DNA of 64,000 bases from Delftia acidovorans. Lineage in GTDB: Bacteria > Pseudomonadota > Gammaproteobacteria > Burkholderiales > Burkholderiaceae_C. Every line of letters begins with the position of its first letter. Within the stretch, counting starts at the first letter, position 1. Made by a program: the position numbers and the translations under genes. Positions 1 to 7,157 of the stretch are shown piece by piece. The stretch spans positions 1 to 64,000 of the forward strand of contig JAITUC010000049.1 in the NCBI GenBank assembly GCA_031286585.1, in the 5' to 3' direction. A model generated the notes under the pieces. The model did not search any database and was not told the origin of the DNA. It saw nothing but the letters and a program-made list of their open reading frames with translations.

Positions 1-3000
1 GGCTGGCCCTGGAGTGCGCCTTGCTGGCTGACCTTGTGGGAGGTGAGGCGGCCCATGGGGTCCCAGCCATAGCGGCTGGTCAGCGTGCCTTGGGTGCGTT
101 CGATTTCCTGGTGCAGGGCATCGCGTTCGATGTCGCTGAGCACCTGGCCGTCGGCGAGGATCTGGTGCAGGTGGCCCGAGCCGTAGTAGAGCCATTGGAC
201 GTGTCGGCCCCCGGGCAGCCAGCAGTCCGTGCGGTTGCTCAGCGCGTCGTAGGCGTGCCGATAGCTGTAGGTCGCCAGCGCCTGCTCGTCTGCACTGGGC
301 GCCATGTGCACCTGGGTCTCTTCCACCAGCCGCGATAGAGCGTCGTAGGCGAAGCGCACGTGCGCATCGGGGTTGCTGGCATGCAGCATGCGGCCCAGCA
401 GGTCGTAGCCATAGGTGGTGGTTCCTCCGTCTCCATCCCCTGCTGCGTCGCTGCCCACGTGGATCTTGGCGACAAGGCGGCCCAGCACATCCCTGCGAAA
501 CAGGGTGCGCTTGGGCAGGGCTGCGTCGGGCCGTGGATCGTAGGGCGTGTCCGGGGGCAGGTGGGCATCGCGCTCGTGCAGTTCGGTCAGTTCGCTGGCG
601 GCGTTGTAGCGGTAGCGCTGTATGCGGCCGTCAAAACCGGTTTCCTCGATCAGGTTGTCTGCGGCGTCGTAGATGAAGCTGGTGACGGCGCCGTTCTCGT
701 TCTGCAGGGCGATGAGCCTTCCGATGGCGTCATAGCGGTAGCGCAGCGTTCCGCCCAGGGCATCGCGGCGCTCCACGGGCTGGTCCAGGCCGTTGTAGGT
801 GTAGCAGGTGACGGCGCCTTGCGGGTCGGTGTAGGAAAGCAGGTTGCCCTGCGGGTCGTAGGCATATTGGTGTTCGGAACCATCGGCACCCCACATCCGG
901 CGCAGGCGCCCCAGCGCGTCATGAAGGTAGCGGGTGGTCTGGCCCAGGGCGTCGGTGGAGGCCACGAGGTTGCCCAGGATGTCCCAGGCATAGCGCGTGA
1001 CCTTGCCTGAGCAGTCGGTGTAGGCCACGAGCTGTCCGGCTTCGTCCCACTGCAGGTGGCGGGTTTTGCCCAGCGCGTCTTCTATGGCGACAGGCAGCCC
1101 GCGCGGGTCGTACTTCCAGCGTGTTGCGTGGCCAAGCGGGTCCAGGCGCTCGACCAGGTTGCCCTGGGCGTCGTAGGCCTGACGCCAGACATGGCCCAGC
1201 GCGTCGGTGACTTCTTCGGGCAGGTTGAGCCGGTTGTACTTGAGGCGGGTGGTGGCGCCCGATGCGTCCGTGACGGCCAGCAGGTTGCCCTGGCCGTCAA
1301 ATTGCCAGCGGGTGGTGCGGCCCATGGCGTCCCGCGCCTGTTGCGGGTTGCCGGCGGCGTCCATGCACGTCTCGGACCGGACGGGTTGGCCGTCCGGCCC
1401 GGGTTCGACGATGGCAATGACCTCATGCCGGGCGTTGTACTCGTAGCTGCTGCGTCGGCCCAGGGCGTCGGTGACATGCGTGGTGCGGCGGCCCAGGTCG
1501 TAGTCGAAGCGGGTGTCCAGCGTACCGGGCTCGTCGGTCCAGGTTCGCACCACGCGGCCGCCCGCGTCCAGCCGGTTCCATTCCTGGTGGTAGGTGAAGC
1601 CGGTGCGGCTGCTGTAGGCCACCATCAGGTGCTGGCGATAGCGATAGTGCGCCATGCCACCCATGGCATCCGTGGCGGACTGGAGATTGGCGTGGGCGTC
1701 ATCCAGGGCGTTGCCATCCGTCCCATAGGCATAGCGTGCCAGCAGGCCGCCGACCTGTTCCACACCGTCGATCACACGGGATTCCAGGTGGATTTCCTGC
1801 AGGAGCGCGCCGGAGGGGCCCTGGTCTTCACTCCAGGTGAAGCGCAGCTTGCGGCCAGCGCTGTCGGTCAGTCCCAGCGGGCGGGGCGCGCGGCCATCAA
1901 TGCCTGTAGCGGTGTAGGCCGGGTAGTGAAGGGTGATGGTGTTGCCATTGCGGTCTACCAGGTGCACCAGCGGCAGACGCCATTGGCCGGTGGCCGGTGG
2001 AGCGAACAGATGCCGGGTGCCATCGGCGCTTTCAACGCTCCAGCCTCCTTGCACATGATGGGTGACGGTGATTTTCTCGCGTTGATCGAAGTGGCTGGTT
2101 CCGGCTGCAATCAAGGGCAGCTGTATGCGGCGCCCGCGGGCGTCGTAGTAGTGCACCGCATCGTGGACCAGCACCAGCTCGGTGGACAGGGGGGTGCTCC
2201 ACCCCCATCCAAGCCAGCCGGGGCGGCGGTCGCTGGAGCGGTAGTACCGCTGCCACGTCAGAGCCATGGGGCCGGGCAATTCGAAATCCGTGTCGCGCAG
2301 GATCTTGGTGCCCGTGGCAAAGATCACGGGATGGCATGTGCCCAGTTCGCAGGTCGGTGGCGTGGGACGGCTTCCCTTGGAGGCGTCATCGATGATGTTG
2401 CCCTGCGTGTTGGGATTGACGCTGTTGTCCGTGCGCTTCGCCACGGGATTGCGGCGCGATTTGGCGCGCTGGGCGATCTTGCCAAGGACAAAGCCGATGG
2501 TGATGGCTGCCACGCCATCGGCGATCACTTCGGCAATCTGGTCGATTTTTTCGTCGGTCAGCGGCGGTGTCAGCAGTTCCTGGATTTCCTGGGCGAGTTC
2601 GGCGACTTGCTCGGCTGCCTGTGCCATGGCAGCTCCGCCGACGACGAGGTTGACGCCAGGAATGAGCTTGCCCACGAGCTTGAGGGCGGGCCCGATCAGC
2701 GCGCTGGGATCGGTCAGGCTTTCTCCAAGGGCAGACAGCTGGCTGGAGAAGGCTCCCGGCAGCTTTTCGATCACCTTCTGCGCCAATTGGTCATAGGGAC
2801 CGGGCAGCGCCTTCATGGCAAGGCGCATGGCCCAGCCAGGATTGATGACCATGGCGTTGCTTTTGGTCGTGTCGAAGGACCGCACGCTGCCCCGGCTTTC
2901 GAACTTGGTATCGCTGCTGTAGCTGGTGGGCTCGGCCGCGCCGCCGACAACGCCGGAACGCACGCCCGCGATACCACCGAGCTTGTCGGGCGTGGCGGGT

Positions 3001-3212
3001 ATGGACTCGAAGCGGCTGCCGGCCACGGCCACGGGGTGCCCATCGATCTTGAGCGTGGCCGTGCCGTTTTTCAGGCCCGGGCCATGGGCCATGTTGAGGA
3101 TGGGAACCGGTGGTCCCTGGGGCTTGGGAAAGACGGGGTTGATCGGGCCAGGAATCATGGCCGGATTGCGGCCTTCGTGGATGGCGCGGCGGTCGTTGAC
3201 GTAGGTGGCCAT
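1..3212 (-). CDS. PAAR-like (DUF4150) / Rhs repeat protein, 3' end outside window
   Basis: An open frame runs from the ATG at 3212 to the left edge (about 1070 codons) with no stop, so the C-terminal toxin is not in the window. Residues 1-120 look like the DUF4150 PAAR-like domain that caps VgrG (it begins MATYVNDRRAIHEGRNPAM). A hydrophobic stretch lies near residues 195-245. A DUF6531-type segment with the motif TDFELPGPMALTWQRYYRSS follows at about 290-360, and many YD repeats of the GR-x-RYxYDxxG type come after about residue 550. Family knowledge: Rhs proteins encapsulate a cleaved C-terminal toxin and are delivered on the T6SS spike. The start lies 8 nt after the stop of the ketosynthase-like gene, so they are probably co-transcribed. 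The hypervariable tip and its immunity gene should lie left of base 1. Confidence 0.93.
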   Translation of the reverse strand, partial: MATYVNDRRAIHEGRNPAMIPGPINPVFPKPQGPPVPILNMAHGPGLKNGTATLKIDGHPVAVAGSRFESIPATPDKLGGIAGVRSGVVGGAAEPTSYSSDTKFESRGSVRSFDTTKSNAMVINPGWAMRLAMKALPGPYDQLAQKVIEKLPGAFSSQLSALGESLTDPSALIGPALKLVGKLIPGVNLVVGGAAMAQAAEQVAELAQEIQELLTPPLTDEKIDQIAEVIADGVAAITIGFVLGKIAQRAKSRRNPVAKRTDNSVNPNTQGNIIDDASKGSRPTPPTCELGTCHPVIFATGTKILRDTDFELPGPMALTWQRYYRSSDRRPGWLGWGWSTPLSTELVLVHDAVHYYDARGRRIQLPLIAAGTSHFDQREKITVTHHVQGGWSVESADGTRHLFAPPATGQWRLPLVHLVDRNGNTITLHYPAYTATGIDGRAPRPLGLTDSAGRKLRFTWSEDQGPSGALLQEIHLESRVIDGVEQVGGLLARYAYGTDGNALDDAHANLQSATDAMGGMAHYRYRQHLMVAYSSRTGFTYHQEWNRLDAGGRVVRTWTDEPGTLDTRFDYDLGRRTTHVTDALGRRSSYEYNARHEVIAIVEPGPDGQPVRSETCMDAAGNPQQARDAMGRTTRWQFDGQGNLLAVTDASGATTRLKYNRLNLPEEVTDALGHVWRQAYDAQGNLVERLDPLGHATRWKYDPRGLPVAIEDALGKTRHLQWDEAGQLVAYTDCSGKVTRYAWDILGNLVASTDALGQTTRYLHDALGRLRRMWGADGSEHQYAYDPQGNLLSYTDPQGAVTCYTYNGLDQPVERRDALGGTLRYRYDAIGRLIALQNENGAVTSFIYDAADNLIEETGFDGRIQRYRYNAASELTELHERDAHLPPDTPYDPRPDAALPKRTLFRRDVLGRLVAKIHVGSDAAGDGDGGTTTYGYDLLGRMLHASNPDAHVRFAYDALSRLVEETQVHMAPSADEQALATYSYRHAYDALSNRTDCWLPGGRHVQWLYYGSGHLHQILADGQVLSDIERDALHQEIERTQGTLTSRYGWDPMGRLTSHKVSQQGALQGQ

Positions 3213-3220
3213 GGGTGGAC

Positions 3221-4348
3221 TCAGGACTCTTGGGAGGTGGGGGATGGGCGCCGGGCCGAGGAAGATCTTCCTGCCGCGCGTGACTCGCGATTCCAGGCAG
3301 CACTCCAGGCCGCCACGCGGGTGTTCATTCCGCTAACGGTGAGCAGGCCTGCGTGGCCGGCCAGGGACGATGGCATCACCGGATGCGTCAGCCCCTGGCG
3401 CATTTCATGGAACAGGCTGAGCATGAGAGGCGCCCAGGCCGCGCCCATTTCTCCAAGCAGTGCTGCAGGGTCCTGGGCTTGCGGCAGGCCGCCCTGTGAT
3501 GCCAGCGCTGCGGAGAGGCTGGCCAGCTCTGCGCCCCGCCATGCAGAGCCATCCATGTCGGACCAGTAGGAGTGCAGGGCGTTGACCGGCATGTGCGCTG
3601 CCTTCAACGCACCGCAGCTGGCTTCGATCAGTGCGCGGCCATCGGGCAGGGTGTCGCTGTCCAGGCGTGAGCGTGGCTCGTCTGCAAAGAACGGTGGATA
3701 GACCGTGACGAAATCTGCAGTGGTCGGTTTGCGGGACAGCCGTACAAAGGCTGCGCCTTCCGAGGCAATGAAGCCTTCGCAGACGCCTTTGACCTTTGCC
3801 CAGCGACGCTGGTACAGCACGTCCACGATCTCCGTGTCCACGAAGCTGTCCACTCCGCCGATGAGCACTTCGGGCACCGAGGGGTTGTCGTGCATGAAGC
3901 GATAGGCCTGCGACAGCGCGTCGGCACCTGCCACTGCGCCGCCCGGGTAGACCTTGATGGGCAGGAACTCTGCGGCGAGGTCCAGGGCGCGGGGAAGCTC
4001 CAGTGCGAATCGGCTGGCGTCTATCCAGCCTGGCAGTTCGGGCAAGGAGTCGGGCAGTGCCACGAAAAGGGGGATGGGCCGCTGCAGCGGCCAGCCTGCG
4101 GCAGGAGCCGGCTGGCCGCGCAACGCTTCGTGCAGGGCAGGGGCTGCGAGCCGGATCAGGCGTTCCGTTCCTTTGCAGCCCGCGTCAATGGCTTGTACCC
4201 GGGATACGGTGGCGCGGTGCTCGGCCTGTCCGCTGATGGCCTGCCGGGTAAAGCTCGACTGGCGTGCAGTGAAGCCGCAGCCGGTCTGCCAGGCCCGGGT
4301 TCCGATGGGGGTGCATGCGCCGGTGGCCGCGATGACGAGAGGGTTCAT
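3221..4348 (-). CDS. Degenerate beta-ketoacyl synthase-like protein of the Rhs/VgrG accessory group
   Basis: 375 residues with a thiolase/ketosynthase-like layout: an N-terminal MNPLVIAATGACTPIG strand, the LIGGVDS segment (about 162-168) and EGFIASEGAAFVRL (about 191-204), which matches the conserved GEGA loop of KAS enzymes. The nucleophile position is not conserved: the stretch GGAVAGADAL (136-145) has Val139 where active enzymes have Cys, and the GH-x-GAAG histidine appears as GEMGAA. I therefore infer a non-catalytic fold used as a structural or adaptor protein. The start at 4348 overlaps the upstream stop by 4 nt (ATGA), so translation is probably coupled. Proteins like this are often annotated as 3-oxoacyl-ACP synthase beside T6SS spike genes. 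Confidence 0.8.
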   Translation of the reverse strand: MNPLVIAATGACTPIGTRAWQTGCGFTARQSSFTRQAISGQAEHRATVSRVQAIDAGCKGTERLIRLAAPALHEALRGQPAPAAGWPLQRPIPLFVALPDSLPELPGWIDASRFALELPRALDLAAEFLPIKVYPGGAVAGADALSQAYRFMHDNPSVPEVLIGGVDSFVDTEIVDVLYQRRWAKVKGVCEGFIASEGAAFVRLSRKPTTADFVTVYPPFFADEPRSRLDSDTLPDGRALIEASCGALKAAHMPVNALHSYWSDMDGSAWRGAELASLSAALASQGGLPQAQDPAALLGEMGAAWAPLMLSLFHEMRQGLTHPVMPSSLAGHAGLLTVSGMNTRVAAWSAAWNRESRAAGRSSSARRPSPTSQES

Positions 4349-5628
4349 GGCTGTGGCCTGCTGATGTTGAATGCCGCACGTTCGATCACGGAGGCCGTGC
4401 TGCAGGCCAGGGCCTGAACGATGGCGAGATCGTCGGCCTCGATCCACAGCGCTGCGCCCACGCGTGAGAGGTGTTCCAGATAGAGCAGTCGCCGCAAGGG
4501 CGCTCCCACCAGGGCCGAGGACTCTTGCAGAACCACCTGTGTGCGAGGGCGGCCCAGGCGCAGTGCAGGGCCTGAAACAGGAAGCGCGGCCAGGGCAGCA
4601 TCCACGCAGGCGGCACGGCCGGATGCCTCACTGCCCATGTCGAAGGCGATATCGGCAGGCTCTCCTGTCAGCAGGGCCGTGGCATCAGCCACGGTGCGGC
4701 AGGCCTCTTCATCCTCCCAGGCCGTATGGGCAGCAAGCTGGCGGAGCAGGGGAATGTCTCCCACGAGCGAGGCTGCATATACCTGCAGGCCCCAGGGCAT
4801 TTGGGGGTGGCGTCCTTCCCGCAAGGCAATGGCCAGCCCTGGTCCATCCCTGGCGGCCAGCAGGGCCAAGGCCACGGTGGAATGCGGCATCCGGGCCAAA
4901 AGAGTGCGTGCCACAGGCGTTTCCTGCCGGCTGCCCATGAGCGCCAGCGCCAGCAAGGCGGCCTGCGCATCGTTGCCTTGTTGCGTGGCTGCGATGGCCT
5001 TGGCCTCATCGCCACGCCCGGTGCAACGCCAGTCACACAGGGCGGCCACGCCGCCTGGGAGGCCTGAGGTCCACGCCGCAGCGGCCTGTGCAAATCCGTC
5101 GCTGACCGCCGGTCGGGAAATGGCGAGGCGCTGAATCAGCTGGATCAAAGCCGCGCTTTTCTCGTGTCGCCCCTGGGTCACCAGCCAGGTGAAGTACTCG
5201 GCGACGGTGCTGTCAAAGCAAAACCGTATGGCGTTGAAGACCGCGTTCGGCTGCGCTTCGAGATGGGCTCCCAGCGTTTGCTCCAGTCCATCGTGAACTT
5301 GCTTGCGTTGCAGGTGCAGGGCTTGCAGGCAGGCCAGCGCGAAGATGCGGGAGGGCTCATCCAGGATTTCAGCGCCAGCTGTTTCAATCGCCTGCTGGCA
5401 GGCCTGGTCCAGCTCGGGTGCGTGTATCAGATGCTGCTTCAGGCCGCTCAAGGCCTGAACGATGCTGTCGTCGAACACGGCGAATGCTTCCGGCCGGGAG
5501 GCGGGTCGCTGCAGCAGCTGGGAGCGGCGCCAGTACTGCATTACCAGTGTGCGAGCCAAGCGGTGTGCCTGGCCGTCCATGACGGGGATGTCGATGGCCC
5601 GGGGAATGGGGAGTTCAATAACGGTCAT
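4345..5628 (-). CDS. TIGR02270-type T6SS accessory protein
   Basis: About 427 residues when started at MTVIELPIP (5628). A longer frame begins at 5664 with MPLRRSDQP, but neither start has a clear ribosome site. The protein is Ala/Leu-rich and helical, with repeated blocks such as ALLALALMGSRQETPVARTL (mid-protein) that resemble HEAT-like repeats. It has no signal peptide or membrane segment. I match it to the TIGR02270 family, which occurs beside VgrG, DUF2169 and Rhs genes; its biochemical role is unknown. It overlaps the ketosynthase-like gene by 4 nt and is divergent from the DUF2169 gene across 74 bp, which should hold both promoters. A role in loading or folding of the Rhs cargo is inferred from position only. 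Confidence 0.72.
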   Translation of the reverse strand: MTVIELPIPRAIDIPVMDGQAHRLARTLVMQYWRRSQLLQRPASRPEAFAVFDDSIVQALSGLKQHLIHAPELDQACQQAIETAGAEILDEPSRIFALACLQALHLQRKQVHDGLEQTLGAHLEAQPNAVFNAIRFCFDSTVAEYFTWLVTQGRHEKSAALIQLIQRLAISRPAVSDGFAQAAAAWTSGLPGGVAALCDWRCTGRGDEAKAIAATQQGNDAQAALLALALMGSRQETPVARTLLARMPHSTVALALLAARDGPGLAIALREGRHPQMPWGLQVYAASLVGDIPLLRQLAAHTAWEDEEACRTVADATALLTGEPADIAFDMGSEASGRAACVDAALAALPVSGPALRLGRPRTQVVLQESSALVGAPLRRLLYLEHLSRVGAALWIEADDLAIVQALACSTASVIERAAFNISRPQP

Positions 5629-5702
5629 GATGAAAAGAGGCTGGTCGCTGCGTCGCAGCGGCATCGCATCAGGGACAATGCCGCCCAGGAGGAACCCAAG
5701 CG

Positions 5703-6689
5703 ATGCTGGACAATCTGACGCCTTTTGCTGCGGAAATACTGCCGGGACACAGCGCAGACGGCAGCCTGTGCTCCACCGTGGTGATCAAGGCCACGCTGGA
5801 TTTCGCGGGTCGCGCAGTCGCACAGGGCAAGGCGGTGCCGGTGTTTCGCGGTGATGAGTCCTTTAATGGGAGCGGACACGTGGTGCGCCACGAGGCCGAT
5901 ATCGCCCCGCTGAAATCCCGCGTGGATGTCCTGCTCAATGGCCATGCCCATGCACCTGGCGGCAAGGCTGTGGCACGTTTCGACGCGGGTCTGGCCATTG
6001 GCGGCGAAAACCGCGTCATCCGCGTCTTTGGCAAGCGCGTTTGGCGCCGCAAGATGGGGCTGGTGCCCGTGGTGCAGGAGCTTGAGCCTGCGCTCAAGGT
6101 TCCCCTGACCTACAACCTCGCCTTTGGCGGTGCGGATGCAGAAAAGCCCGAAATATTTCACGGTCCCAATCCGGTGGGTGCGGGCTTCAGTGCGGGCCTT
6201 CCCCAGGATGGAACGCCGATGCATCAGCTCGAATGGGTCGATGACCCGCTCCGATCGCCAGCCGACCGGATTTCGCCAGCCGGCTTTGGCTGCATAGGAC
6301 GCAGCTGGTTGCCGCGTCGTGCCTTGTGGGGCAGCTATTCGGTTCAGGAGCTTGAACAGTCGCCGGGCCTTCTCTCGCGCATGCCGGCCTCGTTTGATCC
6401 GGCTGCATGGAATTGCGCGCATCCGCGCATGCAATTCAGGCGGGACCAGGTAAGTGCGGGAACGAGGGTTGCATGGGTCCACCTGAGCGCCGAGGGCGAG
6501 GGGGAGACCATCATCCCCGCTATCCGTCCGCAGCTCAGTTGGGTGATGCGTGGTGAGCGCGGCGCTGCAAATCCCGAATTCGACACGCTGATCATTGAAC
6601 CCGAGCATGGGCATCTGGTGCTCATATGGCGGCACACGCTTGCAGGGCATGTCCTGCGTGGTCTCGAAAGCGTTCAGGTCCATCTCTGA
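5703..6689 (+). CDS. DUF2169-domain T6SS effector adaptor
   Basis: 328 residues starting MLDNLTPFAAEILPGHSADG, with the typical DUF2169 sequence features: KATLDF near residue 30, RVWRRKMG near 112, YNLAFGG near 139 and a C-terminal WRHTLAG. A strong AGGAGG lies at 5687-5692, 10 nt before the ATG. DUF2169 proteins are established adaptors that help load PAAR/Rhs effectors onto VgrG in the cytoplasm. This gene is the only accessory gene here on the plus strand; its neighbours on both sides run on the minus strand. It is convergent with the DUF6484 gene, with only 8 bp between stops. The inversion suggests independent control or a past rearrangement. Confidence 0.9.
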   Translation: MLDNLTPFAAEILPGHSADGSLCSTVVIKATLDFAGRAVAQGKAVPVFRGDESFNGSGHVVRHEADIAPLKSRVDVLLNGHAHAPGGKAVARFDAGLAIGGENRVIRVFGKRVWRRKMGLVPVVQELEPALKVPLTYNLAFGGADAEKPEIFHGPNPVGAGFSAGLPQDGTPMHQLEWVDDPLRSPADRISPAGFGCIGRSWLPRRALWGSYSVQELEQSPGLLSRMPASFDPAAWNCAHPRMQFRRDQVSAGTRVAWVHLSAEGEGETIIPAIRPQLSWVMRGERGAANPEFDTLIIEPEHGHLVLIWRHTLAGHVLRGLESVQVHL

Positions 6690-6697
6690 TCCAGCCT

Positions 6698-7147
6698 TCA
6701 GTTGATGCGGACTTCGGCCGCATCCAGATCCAGCAGGTCCCGTGCGTCCTGCTCAATCGTCAGCGCGACCAGCCGGACAAGGCCCTGGGCTGTCAGCTTC
6801 AGCGTGGCTTGCCCGCAACTGAGAGTGATGCAGTCCTGCGATTGCAGGCGGATGGCGCGCTGCCCCCACGGCGCTGCAGGAGAAGGCGAGAGAACGGCTG
6901 TAATGGTGGCCCGCCCGGTGGGCAGGACTGCGAGCAGGACCTCGTCTCCGGGAACCAGCTCCGGAAGCAGAACGCCAGCGGGAGCCTGAAGCGAAACCAC
7001 GGGGTCGTGCACAAAGGCCACCAGATACAGGTCTTGTTCCTGAACTTCGAGGATTCGCCCAGCCAGGAGCTGTACGTTCGACACGGCGTGCTGCAGGCTG
7101 CCGTCATCGGACGGTTCGACAGGAATGCGTGCTTGTGGGATTGCCAT
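6698..7147 (-). CDS. DUF6484 domain protein downstream of vgrG
   Basis: 149 residues without signal peptide or membrane helix. It is rich in short beta strands (VQLLAGRILEVQEQDLYLVA, VSLQAPAGVLLPELVPGDEV, IRLQSQDCITLSCGQATLKL). Small proteins of this kind, catalogued as DUF6484, usually sit directly after vgrG. The start ATG is 10 nt downstream of the vgrG stop at 7158, so the two are co-transcribed. The beta-rich pattern with an ITLSCGQATLKL block resembles the end of VgrG itself, which suggests it may pack on or extend the spike; this is inference. No catalytic motif is visible. Confidence 0.72.
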   Translation of the reverse strand: MAIPQARIPVEPSDDGSLQHAVSNVQLLAGRILEVQEQDLYLVAFVHDPVVSLQAPAGVLLPELVPGDEVLLAVLPTGRATITAVLSPSPAAPWGQRAIRLQSQDCITLSCGQATLKLTAQGLVRLVALTIEQDARDLLDLDAAEVRIN

Positions 7148-7157
7148 GGGATGTCCT

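Noticed and set aside
1056..3569. Very long plus-strand open frame opposite the Rhs gene
   Set aside because: It mirrors the minus-strand Rhs codons in high-GC DNA, has no domain and no ribosome site; the minus strand has clear PAAR and YD repeats.
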